Shown here piece after piece: positions 18,267 to 27,125 of a stretch of DNA of 64,000 bases (the stretch's first letter is position 1; each line of letters begins with the position of its first letter). The notes under the pieces were generated by a model. That model worked only from the letters and a program-made list of their open reading frames with translations. It was not told the DNA's origin and searched no databases. The stretch lies in the NCBI RefSeq assembly GCF_023168405.1, contig NZ_AP025285.1:1052001-1116000 (forward strand), written 5' to 3'. Made by a program: the position numbers and the translations under genes. The stretch is from Leptogranulimonas caecicola (GTDB lineage Bacteria; Actinomycetota; Coriobacteriia; Coriobacteriales; Atopobiaceae).

Positions 18267-18571
18267 TTTTGCAGATCATCCATTGATCGAATTCTCTCCA
18301 ATAGTCTACGCAAAGCCCCAGCTATACACCTATAAACACACTGAAATTGGTATCTATCTGCATCTATTTCCACCAGGATTCCCAGCGGTGTTCGGCGCGT
18401 ATCTCACTGGTTTTGCTCCGGTGTCAAAGGCGCAAATAGATGAGAACAGCTTTTCTCGCTCCCCGCTCAAAAGGACACACTGGCTTTAGCGACCACGCGA
18501 CCCAGGATGCAAGGGTTTCTCGGCAAGGAGAGATTGTTGTAGCTGGGGATAGCGATCAAGGAGCGGCGGCT
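18267..18571. other. Gap before the aminotransferase gene
   Basis: An open frame exists through part of this 305-bp gap, but it lacks coding character, and the aminotransferase has its own ribosome site at its ATG. The gap contains copy 3 of the dispersed 13-mer. I see no clear promoter or terminator beyond the tRNA terminator. Confidence 0.4.
18513..18525 (-). repeat. Dispersed 13-mer TGCCGAGAAACCC, copy 3
   Basis: Exact minus-strand copy in the gap 47 bp before the aminotransferase start. Confidence 0.8.
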
Positions 18572-19786
18572 ATGGCATCTGAGATGAGCTTTGTGGCAGA
18601 GCGCAATATGCTTGATGGCGAATTGGCAGAGATGATTGCGGCAGGAGATGCTCAGAAACCGGCGGATACCATCGATTTGGCTATCGGGGATCCGGATTTG
18701 GCGACCGATCAGCGCATCATCGACGCCGCCTTCGCCGATGCCAGCTGCGGGTTCACGCATTATGCGAGTCCTTATGGGGATTCGGAGCTTTTGGCTGCCA
18801 TCAGGCGCGTGTGGCAAGAAGATTATGATGTTGAAGTGGCTCGGGATGAAGTGATGGTTACTGCCAGTGCTACCCATGCCATGTATCTGCTGCTAGACAC
18901 TGTGGTGGATCCAGGCGATGAGGTGGTGCTCTTCTCCCCTTACTTCACGCCTTATAAAGCTCAGGTACAACATGCGGGCGGCGTTCCGGTGGTCATTGAG
19001 TGCGATCCTGATGCCGGCTTTAGACCCAGTGCCCAGGCGTTGGAGGCGGCGGTGACTTCTCGTACCAAGGCGATCATTGTGAATACGCCCAACAATCCTA
19101 CCGGAGTATGCCTGAGTTTGGAAGAGCTGCAGGGCTTGGTGGATGTGTGCCGCGCCCATCATATGCTGCTTATCGCCGACGAGATCTATACCTCCTTCTC
19201 GTTCATGCGACCCTTTGCTCCCGTGCTTTGGTGTGAGGGAGCACACGAAGTGTGCGCGACCATCCGGTCCTTCTCCAAAAACTACTGCATGAGCGGCTGG
19301 CGGCTGGGTTACGTGATCGCTCCAGCCGACGTCATCGAAGCCATGCGCTGCATCAACGAGTCGCAAGTCTATACGGCTCCCACCCTGTCGCAGCGGGCAG
19401 CCATCAGGGCATTGGAACTGCGCCAAGACATCCGAGAGTGCGTCCATGAGATCTACGGCGATAGGTTGCGCTTTGGCATGAGGCGTGCCTGTCAGCTGCC
19501 AGGTGTGAGCGTGCCCACCACCCAAGGAAGCCTCTACCTGTTCTTGGACGTGCGTGGCACCGGCATGGACGGCGCCCAGTTTTGCTCGCTCATGAAAGAG
19601 GAAGCCCATGTGCTGATGCTCTCTGGAGCCAGCTTTGGCGCGGCAGGCACGGGTTTCGTGCGCCTGGCACTGCGCGTGGACATCCCCCAGCTTGGCCAAG
19701 CCTTCGACCGCATGGAGCGCGTCTTAGCCGCTCATAGCGCCGCGCCCGTGGTGATGTTTAACGAGACCCAAAGCGTTTCTGCCTAG
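18572..19786 (+). CDS. PLP-dependent aminotransferase, class I/II
   Basis: The 404-residue protein is a fold-type I pyridoxal-phosphate aminotransferase, with NTPNNPTG near residue 172, ADEIYTSF near 205 and the Schiff-base lysine in SFSKNYCMSGWRLGY near 239. It belongs to the broad AspC/aromatic group; the substrate cannot be told from sequence alone. I chose the ATG at 18572 because AAGGAG lies eight bases upstream. A longer frame from 18440 would add 44 residues unlike family members. It is convergent with the phosphatase gene, with a GC-rich hairpin between them. Confidence 0.88.
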   Translation: MASEMSFVAERNMLDGELAEMIAAGDAQKPADTIDLAIGDPDLATDQRIIDAAFADASCGFTHYASPYGDSELLAAIRRVWQEDYDVEVARDEVMVTASATHAMYLLLDTVVDPGDEVVLFSPYFTPYKAQVQHAGGVPVVIECDPDAGFRPSAQALEAAVTSRTKAIIVNTPNNPTGVCLSLEELQGLVDVCRAHHMLLIADEIYTSFSFMRPFAPVLWCEGAHEVCATIRSFSKNYCMSGWRLGYVIAPADVIEAMRCINESQVYTAPTLSQRAAIRALELRQDIRECVHEIYGDRLRFGMRRACQLPGVSVPTTQGSLYLFLDVRGTGMDGAQFCSLMKEEAHVLMLSGASFGAAGTGFVRLALRVDIPQLGQAFDRMERVLAAHSAAPVVMFNETQSVSA

Positions 19787-19837
19787 GATTGCCTGGACGG
19801 CCTCAGCCGCCAAATCCAATGAGAGTCCCCCTGCCTG

Positions 19838-19858
19838 CCCCGCGAAGCGCTCGCGGGG
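19838..19858. terminator. Hairpin between convergent genes
   Basis: CCCCGCGA pairs perfectly with TCGCGGGG around AGCGC, between the aminotransferase and phosphatase 3' ends. There is no T run, so efficiency is uncertain. Confidence 0.5.
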
Positions 19859-19867
19859 AAGGCGCAT

Positions 19868-20887
19868 TTAGGGACGCACCAGATAGGCAGCCCGCAGTTG
19901 CGCGATCTTCTCGGCATCGAGATCGAGCTCCTGCTCGCAGTAGGCGTAAAACGAGCCCCACTCCTGCTCGATGGCATCAAACGCAGCCACGATGCTCTGC
20001 TCCTCCACGGTATAGAGCAGATGCAGCAAATTGTAAGGAGCCGAGGGAAGCATCCCGTTGCGGCCCAACGCCATAAGCACCTTGGACCATCCTGGCTGGA
20101 TGTAGCGGTTGGACGCCAGGTAGTCCTCCAGCACCAATGCTGGCGACACCCCCAGCACCAGCTCTAGGAAGGCCGCTGCGATGCCCGTGCGGTCCTTCCC
20201 TGCCGAGCAGTGCCACAGTACGCATCCTGGACGCTTCTGTGGCTCCTGGGGCACTTGAGCCGCCTGGGCCTGCGTCGACGCCCCTTGCGCCAGCGCCCCC
20301 GCGGGCTCTTGGATGAACAGCGGCACGAAGGTCTTGGGATTGGTAGCCTGCTCCAGCAGAATCTCAAAGAAGCGGCGATAGCCCTGGCGGCCCAGCTCGC
20401 TGGTGACAATGGTGGCATAGAGGCCGGAGATCTTGTCCTCGCCGCCCAGGTCGTAAGACTTGGCCTCGGCGATGAGGGAGCGCAGCGACTTGTCCTGGGT
20501 GATGCCCGCAGTAGACTGGCGAATCACCGGCACGAACTCCATGGAAGCCTCGGGCAGAAGGTGCATGGGCTCCGGCGACCGAGCCCGCTCGGACTGAGTG
20601 CGAAAGTCCACTACTACCGATAAACCCATTCCCCTTAAACGAGCTGCATCAGTCGCAGTAGCCTTTCCCAACTGACCTGTGCGCAGCAGCACCCCGTGGC
20701 GGACGACATGGCCGTCCTGAGTGGGCATGCCGCCCAGATCGCGAGCGTTGCGGACACCAGAGAGCCCCATATAGCCGTAACCCGACCCAATGAAGGCGTT
20801 CTCCAGCTGAGCCACCTGTGGTGACACCGGACGATCCTTTACGCGGGGATCTTTTTGAAGTGCTGCTTCACGTGTATCTTGGGTCAT
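19868..20887 (-). CDS. Tyrosine-protein phosphatase family protein
   Basis: The 339-residue protein has the N-terminal ARDLGGM block (about residue 48) and the catalytic loop HCSAGKDRTG (about 228), the CX5R signature of the bacterial tyrosine/lipid phosphatase group (Tyr_phosphatase3-like). Cys and Arg are both present, so it should be active. There is no signal peptide. A low-complexity Ala/Gln-rich insert (about residues 195-220) precedes the catalytic loop. The physiological substrate is unknown. It stands alone between an aminotransferase and a membrane protein. Confidence 0.87.
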   Translation of the reverse strand: MTQDTREAALQKDPRVKDRPVSPQVAQLENAFIGSGYGYMGLSGVRNARDLGGMPTQDGHVVRHGVLLRTGQLGKATATDAARLRGMGLSVVVDFRTQSERARSPEPMHLLPEASMEFVPVIRQSTAGITQDKSLRSLIAEAKSYDLGGEDKISGLYATIVTSELGRQGYRRFFEILLEQATNPKTFVPLFIQEPAGALAQGASTQAQAAQVPQEPQKRPGCVLWHCSAGKDRTGIAAAFLELVLGVSPALVLEDYLASNRYIQPGWSKVLMALGRNGMLPSAPYNLLHLLYTVEEQSIVAAFDAIEQEWGSFYAYCEQELDLDAEKIAQLRAAYLVRP

Positions 20888-20978
20888 AGAGACGATTCCT
20901 TAGAAGTCGAAGTATCTTGCCTGAACGGGTTCGCCTGCGGGAGATGGCTGCGACCTTCTCTCACGGCGTTGCGCTCCG

Positions 20979-22028
20979 CTAGGCGTTTGGCGCCAGCTGG
21001 CTTCCTACCACCAGGTTTTGAAACCTGTCTTCGATGAAGTCATTGTTAAAGTGAGAGTCCACGTAGACATCCACCGCGTTTTGGGGTGGTATGCCCAAAG
21101 CGCGCTGCTCCATGCGGTAGAAGCAATAAGCCGTGGCCAATAAATCTATAGTAATAAATGCCACAAGCACTCCCACCAGAACCGCTTGAGTTTTGCTGGA
21201 CGGCTCCCCTATGAACCATACGAACTCCGGTAGCACCACCTTAGTAAAGATCACGCCCAGCACCGCCCAAAGGACGATGGAGCGCCAACAGACCCACTGA
21301 GTGATGGCATCCGGAAGACCCAAGTACGTCCAGCTCTGCGCATGCCAGAAGAACTCCATGCACATGCCGGTAGCCTGCTCGATAGCCGCTCCCGCTCCCA
21401 TGGACACCAGCAAGATCTCGTACCACTTGCTATCGCGGAAGTTCCACAGCACGATGGCGAACATAAGGCCGCCGAATCCATAGAGCGGCGAGAATGGGCC
21501 CCACACCACACCCACTCGACTTTGGGTGAGACCCTGGGAATGCCACATCCAGATCTCCTCACCCACGAGACCCAGTAGGCTGCAGACCAAAAAGATCGTG
21601 ATGTAGTGGGTGATCCCCAAGCTCGCCTGTTCCAAATACTGATGCTTCGCCATGCGCTCCGCTTTAAGCGTTGCTTTGCGCTGCTCTTTGGACATGGGAC
21701 GCCCCGTGCGAGTTCTCAGCTCATAGTAAGCCGGATCGTGCCGAGAAACCCCCACCCTCTTGCGAAAGCGCTCCTGTCGCTGAGACTCCTTGCGCGCCAA
21801 GCGGGAAGCGATCCTGCTTTGCAAGCTGTCAGAGCTTGAAGCCTTATACGCAAGCGTCGACGCATCCACTACATCATCTGCATCGAAGCGTTCCCGCCCC
21901 ATGGCCTCTGAGTAACTTCTACCGCTCATGAAGCGCCAGCTCACTTCTGAGATGGCCCAGGAGGTCAACAGACACACAAACACGAAGAGCAAGATGAGAA
22001 GCAAGGTGTTGATCAAGAGAAACCCCAA
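20979..22028 (-). CDS. Polytopic membrane protein of the ABC-transporter type IV-like family
   Basis: The 349-residue protein begins with one hydrophobic helix, has a charged cytoplasmic-like region rich in Arg/Lys/Ser (about residues 35-140), then four or five membrane helices. The motif VWGPFSPLYGFGG matches the family often labelled putative ABC-transporter type IV, whose function is not known to me. The charged linker contains copy 4 of the dispersed 13-mer. No ABC ATPase is next to it. Confidence 0.65.
   Translation of the reverse strand: MGFLLINTLLLILLFVFVCLLTSWAISEVSWRFMSGRSYSEAMGRERFDADDVVDASTLAYKASSSDSLQSRIASRLARKESQRQERFRKRVGVSRHDPAYYELRTRTGRPMSKEQRKATLKAERMAKHQYLEQASLGITHYITIFLVCSLLGLVGEEIWMWHSQGLTQSRVGVVWGPFSPLYGFGGLMFAIVLWNFRDSKWYEILLVSMGAGAAIEQATGMCMEFFWHAQSWTYLGLPDAITQWVCWRSIVLWAVLGVIFTKVVLPEFVWFIGEPSSKTQAVLVGVLVAFITIDLLATAYCFYRMEQRALGIPPQNAVDVYVDSHFNNDFIEDRFQNLVVGSQLAPNA
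21739..21751 (+). repeat. Dispersed 13-mer TGCCGAGAAACCC, copy 4
   Basis: Exact copy inside the charged linker of the preceding membrane-protein gene, encoding Val-Ser-Arg there in a different frame from the Ala-Glu-Lys reading. Confidence 0.75.
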
Positions 22029-22460
22029 GGTGTGCTGGATGGCTTACAGAGCGATGAAGCGTATGGGATTGAGACATTGTAGTCAACTGTAGAGGAATGT
22101 ACCTATACCTGCATAGACTGCAGGCTATCTACCCCATCTAAAGGAGAGTGCGCTTACGATGCGCTGTAATTCGCGAGTGCAGCGGATAGTACATCTTGTA
22201 GAAATGTGAAGGCCAGAGTGAATGCAGACTACCGGATCCTAAGGACGAGAAGGATATTGGTATCCTCAGAACTTATACTTCATTAGTAACGCGAAAATAG
22301 CCTATTTTTACTTTGAATGCTACGTTATTGTAACCATCGTAGTTCTTTTTCTGAGTGTGTCAGAGACATCTTTAGCAGCAAAACCACCGCTTTAGCAGCT
22401 AGCCCGCCAATTCATCATCAAGCCCACTAATCGTGCGTGCATTCATATGCATATCAACCA
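22029..22460. other. Gene-free stretch upstream of the tRNA cluster
   Basis: No convincing gene is present. Small inverted repeats occur (CCTGCA-N5-TGCAGG near 22110; AGGATA-N4-TATCCT near 22250). A 16-codon frame at 22158 has an AGGAGAG upstream but nothing else in its favour. The 3' part is AT-rich. Confidence 0.4.
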
Positions 22461-22494
22461 AAAAAGAAAAAAGCCACCCCGTAAAGAGTGGCTT
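22461..22494 (-). terminator. Terminator after tRNA-Gly 1
   Basis: On the minus strand AAGCCAC pairs with GTGGCTT, then a long T run. It lies 10 bp past the tRNA end. Confidence 0.88.
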
Positions 22495-22503
22495 GAAAAA
22501 TTC

Positions 22504-22579
22504 TGGAGCGGACAACGGGATTCGAACCCGCGACCCTCACCTTGGCAAGGTGATGCTCTACCAACTGAGCCATGTCCGC
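22504..22579 (-). tRNA. tRNA-Gly (anticodon GCC), copy 1
   Basis: Acceptor GCGGACA/TGTCCGC pairs (with one G-T pair), the T arm is CGGG-TTCGAAT-CCCG, and the anticodon loop TTGCCAA gives GCC. CCA is encoded. The sequence is identical to the copy at 22957. Confidence 0.95.
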
Positions 22580-22800
22580 GTCAACGGAGAATACTATACC
22601 CAGAGCCTCTATCTGGCGCAAGGGGTTATTTTCAAGGCTCGCAAGTTTTGGATGCCTGGTGAATCCAAGGGACACATGAAGAAGGCGCACTCTCTATTTG
22701 TCATCTCTACCTGCTATCTCTACCCGCCCTTAAACGCCTGGCCTTTAGAGCCTTCGCTCGCACCTTCCTGCTTCTCACCGCCGGCGCTCCCCTCGTCAAA

Positions 22801-22830
22801 CAAAAAGCCGACTCCCAAAAGAGCCGGCTT
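22801..22830 (-). terminator. Terminator after tRNA-Cys
   Basis: On the minus strand AAGCCGGCTC pairs with GAGTCGGCTT, followed by T5. It ends nine bases from the tRNA-Cys 3' end. Confidence 0.85.
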
Positions 22831-22838
22831 GAATGTAC

Positions 22839-22912
22839 TGGAGGCGACGCCCAGATTCGAACTGGGGGTAAAGGCTTTGCAGGCCTCTGCCTTACCACTT
22901 GGCCACGTCGCC
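22839..22912 (-). tRNA. tRNA-Cys (anticodon GCA)
   Basis: GGCGACG pairs with CGTCGCC; the anticodon loop CTGCAAA gives GCA; the T arm is CCCAG-TTCGAAT-CTGGG; CCA is encoded. Confidence 0.95.
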
Positions 22913-22920
22913 AGTAATTG

Positions 22921-22945
22921 AAAAGGCCGGTGTGGGGCCGGCCTT
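22921..22945 (-). terminator. Terminator after tRNA-Gly 2
   Basis: AAGGCCGG pairs perfectly with CCGGCCTT around a 7-base loop, with a short T run on the minus strand. Confidence 0.8.
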
Positions 22946-22956
22946 AGGAAGATCAC

Positions 22957-23032
22957 TGGAGCGGACAACGGGATTCGAACCCGCGACCCTCACCTTGGCA
23001 AGGTGATGCTCTACCAACTGAGCCATGTCCGC
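22957..23032 (-). tRNA. tRNA-Gly (anticodon GCC), copy 2
   Basis: Identical 76 bases to the copy at 22504, with anticodon GCC and encoded CCA. Each of the three tRNA genes in this cluster is followed by its own terminator. Confidence 0.95.
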
Positions 23033-23133
23033 GTGCGGTAGCTACTATAAACCAGCGAGCAACTGGGTGCAAGTCTCAATTTCCAAGAACTTACAAGCCT
23101 TTAGTGCCGCGAGCCCACAGACGCCAGTGAGCC

Positions 23134-24420
23134 TTAACGCTCCTCGATGTAGACCGCGGGCTTCTCGTCATCCTTAGGATGACCAGGAGCCGCGGGGAGC
23201 ACGAGGTTCATGATGATGCCCACGATAGCCGAGAGTGCCATGCCAGGGATGGTGTAGTCACCCAGAGGCAGCGAGAAGCCGCCACACTCCATGCCTACGC
23301 CCAAGATGATGACCACGGCGGCAATCATGAGGTTTCGATTCTCGCCAAAGTCGATGTTGTTGGTCACCAGCATGCGCAAACCGTTAGAAGCAATAAGGCC
23401 AAAGAGCAGCAGACTTACGCCGCCCATGACAGGAGTGGGTATGCTCATGATGAGCGCTTCGAGCTTGGGGCAGAAGCCGCCTACGATGAACGCGAAGCCC
23501 GCAGCATACCAGAAGACCTGGGTGGAGTAGACGCGGGTGACGCTCATGACGCCGATGTTCTCGGCGTAGGTGGTGGCAGGAGGGCTACCCAAAAAGCCGG
23601 CGATGCAGGTGGCGATACCGTCACCTGCCAGCGAGCGTGGCAGCATGGGGACGAAATCCTCGCCTACCACCTCAGAGACTACCAGCAGGTGGCCGATGTG
23701 CTCGATGACCACTACCAGCGCCACCGGAGCGATGAGCGCGATGGCCACAGGGTCGAACTCTGGGAACTGCAGATGGGGCAAGCCAATCCAAGCAGCCTCG
23801 GCCACAGGGGCGAGATCTACCAAGCCGCAGAAAGCTGCGACGATATAGCCCACAATAATGGCCAAGAGCACTGGGATAGTGCCGATAAGGCCCTTCATCG
23901 AGGAGAAGATCACTGCCGCAAACAGAGTGATGCCCGCAACCAGAGTCGCAATGCCGTTGAATTCTCCCGTGGAGCCTGTGAGCGCCATGTTCACTGCGGT
24001 AGCAGAAAGGCCCACACCAATGACGATAATGATGGAGGCAATGAGCACCGGGGGCAAAATGCGATCGATCCAACCGGTGCCAATGAGCTTGATAATGCCG
24101 GCCACTGCCAGAAAAACTAGACCAGCCACAACCACGCCGGAGAGCGCCGCTGCGGTGCCCTGTGTAGCACCAACCGCAATAATGGGGCTGATAAATGCGA
24201 ACGAGCTTCCTAGATAGCTAGGAATCTTGTTCTTGGTCATGAGCAGGTAACACACCGTGCCGATACCTGAACACATGATGGCAGCACTGGGATGCAGACC
24301 CGTGAGCATGGGCACCAGTACGGTGGACCCAAACATTGACATCATGTGCTGGATGCCAAGAGGGATCGCTTTGCCCACCGACACGCGGTCGGAGACTCCA
24401 ATCACTTCTCTTTCTGCCAT
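23134..24420 (-). CDS. uraA: Uracil permease (NCS2 family)
   Basis: The 428-residue protein has about 12-14 hydrophobic segments and the NCS2 signatures: an N-terminal QHMMSMFGSTVLVP block near residue 24, a central EHIGHLLVVSEV near 236 and GGVSLLLFGLIASNG near 315. In UraA the glutamate of the central block contacts the base, and the context fits uracil uptake by proton symport. The start ATG has AAAGGAG upstream. It follows the purine permease gene on the same strand, but an intrinsic terminator sits just before its ribosome site. Xanthine cannot be fully excluded as substrate. Confidence 0.87.
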   Translation of the reverse strand: MAEREVIGVSDRVSVGKAIPLGIQHMMSMFGSTVLVPMLTGLHPSAAIMCSGIGTVCYLLMTKNKIPSYLGSSFAFISPIIAVGATQGTAAALSGVVVAGLVFLAVAGIIKLIGTGWIDRILPPVLIASIIIVIGVGLSATAVNMALTGSTGEFNGIATLVAGITLFAAVIFSSMKGLIGTIPVLLAIIVGYIVAAFCGLVDLAPVAEAAWIGLPHLQFPEFDPVAIALIAPVALVVVIEHIGHLLVVSEVVGEDFVPMLPRSLAGDGIATCIAGFLGSPPATTYAENIGVMSVTRVYSTQVFWYAAGFAFIVGGFCPKLEALIMSIPTPVMGGVSLLLFGLIASNGLRMLVTNNIDFGENRNLMIAAVVIILGVGMECGGFSLPLGDYTIPGMALSAIVGIIMNLVLPAAPGHPKDDEKPAVYIEER

Positions 24421-24433
24421 GAAACTCCTTTCT

Positions 24434-24475
24434 CAAAAAATGCAGGCCCTCGCCCTCTGGTGGCGGGACCTGCAT
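24434..24475 (-). terminator. Terminator or attenuator directly before uraA
   Basis: On the minus strand ATGCAGG pairs with CCTGCAT and is followed by T6, then AAAGGAG and the uraA ATG. There is no room for a promoter between the T run and the start. It may be a read-through control point for uraA or simply end the upstream transcript. Confidence 0.75.
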
Positions 24476-24522
24476 CATTAACAACAAAGCTGATGAAAAG
24501 AGGGTGCAGCCCTTATCGGCAA

Positions 24523-25863
24523 TTATGAGATGAGGAAAGATACCAAGAAGGCGACTGCAGCCACCCACATGAGAGGCTTGACCTTTTTCGCATTGCCAGT
24601 AGCGCAGGCAACCACCACGTAAGTGATGAAGCCCAGGCCAATACCGGTGGAGATGGAGTAGGTCAAGGGGATGCCGGCCAGAGTGATGAAGGCGGGCAGG
24701 CCATCGAGCTTGGAGTTCCAGTCGATGTCTTGGACCTGATCCATCATGAGGAAGCCCACGAGCACCAGAGCGCCGGTGGTGGCAGGAGAGCTCACCACGG
24801 CAATGAGAGGTGCGAAGAAGGCGGCTAGAACGAACAGCACGCCGGTGGTGATGGAGGTGAGGCCAGTGCGACCGCCATCGGCAGCGCCGGAAGCAGACTC
24901 CACAAAGGTGGTGATTGAGGAAGCGCCCACCAGGCCGCCTACGGCAGCTGCGCAGGAGTCAACAATGAGGATGGGGCGAATGTCTTCCACTTTGCCATCG
25001 GCAGTAAGGAAGTCACCCTGCTTGGCCACTGCGAAAGCGGTGCCCATGGTGTCGAAGAAGTCAGACATCATGAGGGAGAACACGAACATGAGAAGGACGG
25101 GGCTCGCCACGACCTTGGCGATACCCATGACACCGGACTCGTCGGTGAGGAAGGGGGCGCCAAAGGTGGAGAAGTCCAGCGAAGACACGATGCCAGTGGG
25201 AGTAGCGGTGACACCCAGAGGAATGCCCACGATCACGGCAATGACGATGCCAATGAGGATCTCGCCGGGCACATTCATGCAGTAGAGCACGAAGGTGGAG
25301 AAGATGGCGATCATGGCCACGATGTAGTTGGGGTCGCTCAGGGCTCCCATAGTGATGAGGGTGGAGTCATCGTTTACCACAATGGACCCGTTGATGAGGC
25401 CGATAAGGCATATGAAAAGACCCAGGCCAGCGGCGATGGCGTGGCGCTGAGATGCGGGGATGGCATCCATGATGGCCTCACGCAGACCGCAAAGCACCAG
25501 AATAAGAATGGCGATACCCTCGATAAAGATGACCGCCATAGCGGCGTGCCAATCGCCGTCGCAAAGGCCGGTGAGGGTGAAGGCGACCACCGCGTTGATG
25601 CCCATGCCCGAGGCGCAGGCCAAAGGACGATTGGCGAAGAGGCCCATGAGGATGGTCATGATGCCAGCGCCAATACAAGTAGCAGTCACTGCTGCCCCCG
25701 AAGGAATGCCCGCAGCCTCCAACAGGGACGGATTGACGGCGATGATGTAGGCCATCGCCAGAAAGGTTGTGAGACCAGCACGTACCTCCTGGCCCACAGA
25801 CGATCCACGGGCGCTCATATGGAAGAAGTTTTCCAGCGCGCCTCCTTGGGCTTGATTTGCCAT
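24523..25863 (-). CDS. Guanine/hypoxanthine permease, AzgA/PbuG type
   Basis: The 446-residue carrier belongs to the AzgA-like branch of nucleobase permeases: GLTTFLAMAYIIAVNP near residue 33, the conserved CASGMGINA near 81, SDFFDTMGT near 277 and the GASSITTFVESASGAADGGRTGL stretch near 320 agree with family members. It imports hypoxanthine/guanine or adenine by proton symport. I chose the ATG at 25863 (MANQAQGG) with AGGAA upstream; the longer frame begins with an Arg/Gly-rich tail of non-coding character. I found no purine riboswitch upstream. Confidence 0.88.
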   Translation of the reverse strand: MANQAQGGALENFFHMSARGSSVGQEVRAGLTTFLAMAYIIAVNPSLLEAAGIPSGAAVTATCIGAGIMTILMGLFANRPLACASGMGINAVVAFTLTGLCDGDWHAAMAVIFIEGIAILILVLCGLREAIMDAIPASQRHAIAAGLGLFICLIGLINGSIVVNDDSTLITMGALSDPNYIVAMIAIFSTFVLYCMNVPGEILIGIVIAVIVGIPLGVTATPTGIVSSLDFSTFGAPFLTDESGVMGIAKVVASPVLLMFVFSLMMSDFFDTMGTAFAVAKQGDFLTADGKVEDIRPILIVDSCAAAVGGLVGASSITTFVESASGAADGGRTGLTSITTGVLFVLAAFFAPLIAVVSSPATTGALVLVGFLMMDQVQDIDWNSKLDGLPAFITLAGIPLTYSISTGIGLGFITYVVVACATGNAKKVKPLMWVAAVAFLVSFLIS

Positions 25864-25970
25864 AGACAAATTCCTCTCATGTATTCTCTCGCTTTGGGAG
25901 GCCAATCCTCCCCCACTCCGACGCGCCAGCCTCACCTACAAGACGACTCGCACGTCTATCCCAGGCGTAT

Positions 25971-26417
25971 TTAAGAAACGCCGCTGGAACCAAATCCCCC
26001 TGTGCCGCGATCGGTCTCATCCAGCTGATCCACCTCTAAGAGAGTTACCTGAGGCACCGGAAGGATGACCAGCTGGGCGATGCGATCGCCCCGGGTAATG
26101 GCGATGGGTTTCTCGTCATCTAGATTGATGGCGCAGACTTTGAGCTCGCCACGATAATGGGAATCCACAAGACCGGGCGTATTGGCCATAGAGAGCCCTT
26201 GTTTGAGGGCCATGCCGCTGCGAGGTTGGACAAAGCCGGCATAGCCATCAGGGATAGCGATGGCTAACCCGGTAGAAATCAGGCGGCGCTCATGAGGAGC
26301 CAACACTACATCCTCTGCGGAACGAAGATCCAACCCCGCATCACCCACATAGGCATAGGAAGGAAGCTCCACTGCAGGGTCCAGTCGCTGAATGGGCAGG
26401 GTGATACCGCTATTCAT
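25971..26417 (-). CDS. dut: dUTP diphosphatase
   Basis: The 148-residue enzyme hydrolyses dUTP to dUMP and PPi, keeping uracil out of DNA and feeding dTMP synthesis. All five trimeric-dUTPase motifs are present: AGLDLRS, PRSGMAL, the GLVDSHYRGEL block, GDRIAQLV and the C-terminal RGTGGFGSSG. The start ATG overlaps the nrdR 3' end by eight bases, so the two are translationally coupled. A longer upstream frame is simply nrdR in another frame. Confidence 0.95.
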   Translation of the reverse strand: MNSGITLPIQRLDPAVELPSYAYVGDAGLDLRSAEDVVLAPHERRLISTGLAIAIPDGYAGFVQPRSGMALKQGLSMANTPGLVDSHYRGELKVCAINLDDEKPIAITRGDRIAQLVILPVPQVTLLEVDQLDETDRGTGGFGSSGVS

Positions 26418-26862
26418 TGGCAAGCCTCCGAAGCTCTTCAGAAAACTCATCAAGGTTTTTAAACTCGCGATAGACTGAGGCAAACCGCACATAGGCCACG
26501 TCATCTATATCGCGTAGATGTAAAAGGACCATCTCGCCCAGACGCTTGCTGGGAACTTCTGTGATACCGCCGTCGCGAAGCTCGTTTTCTACCGAGTCGA
26601 TAAGAGCGTCCAGCTGAGCCACGTCCAAATCGCGCTTGACCGTAGCGGCCACAAGACCGCGCATGATCTTTTGCCGATCGAAAGGCTCGCGACGGCCATC
26701 GCTCTTAATTACTACGAGAGGCAGCTCTTCTCGGCGTTCATAGGTGGTAAAACGACAACCACAGGCAGTGCACACGCGCCTGCGACGGATAGCTTCATGG
26801 GATTCAGAAGGCCTGGAATCAATGACCTTGGAATCATCACACCCGCAATTGGGACAGCGCAT
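26410..26862 (-). CDS. nrdR: Transcriptional repressor NrdR
   Basis: The 150-residue protein has an N-terminal zinc ribbon (CPNC near residue 3 and CTAC near 31) and an ATP-cone domain (about residues 48-138). NrdR senses ATP/dATP and represses ribonucleotide reductase genes. Coupling to dut gives a small nucleotide-pool operon. It is divergent from lexA across about 325 bp. I did not find a clear NrdR box in front of it. Confidence 0.95.
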   Translation of the reverse strand: MRCPNCGCDDSKVIDSRPSESHEAIRRRRVCTACGCRFTTYERREELPLVVIKSDGRREPFDRQKIMRGLVAATVKRDLDVAQLDALIDSVENELRDGGITEVPSKRLGEMVLLHLRDIDDVAYVRFASVYREFKNLDEFSEELRRLANE

Positions 26863-27111
26863 CGACCAATCTCTCCTGTCGCTAGGATTTATAGAGCTTC
26901 AGAGTCCTATGCAAAAGACGTCGCGGATTTACCGGATACGTAGGGCGTCGAACCTTGAGACAGGCTAATGCCCAACGTCATGGATGCCAACCGGTCAAGC
27001 CAAAATAGCTGCCGATTAACCTGTGCGGCGCTACATTACCACAGTTTCTTCCAAAGTGTTTCACATAGTCTCCACTATTTCGCTTATCCGAAACAACTTG
27101 CCTATTTTCTG

Positions 27112-27125
27112 CGAACATCTGTTTG
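27112..27125 (+). promoter_or_regulatory. LexA box 1 of lexA
   Basis: CGAACATCTGTTTG matches CGAAC-N4-GTTYG. Its last three bases overlap the proposed lexA -35 box. Confidence 0.8.

Noticed and set aside
18440-18571. N-terminal extension of the aminotransferase
   Set aside because: The added 44 residues are unlike family members, contain a dispersed 13-mer, and a better ribosome site exists at 18558-18563.
22158-22208. 16-codon leader-peptide frame with AGGAGAG upstream
   Set aside because: Too short, no amino-acid bias, no attenuator next to it; chance occurrence is likely.
25864-25970. Purine riboswitch before the purine permease
   Set aside because: The upstream 100 bases do not show the three-stem layout or conserved core bases.
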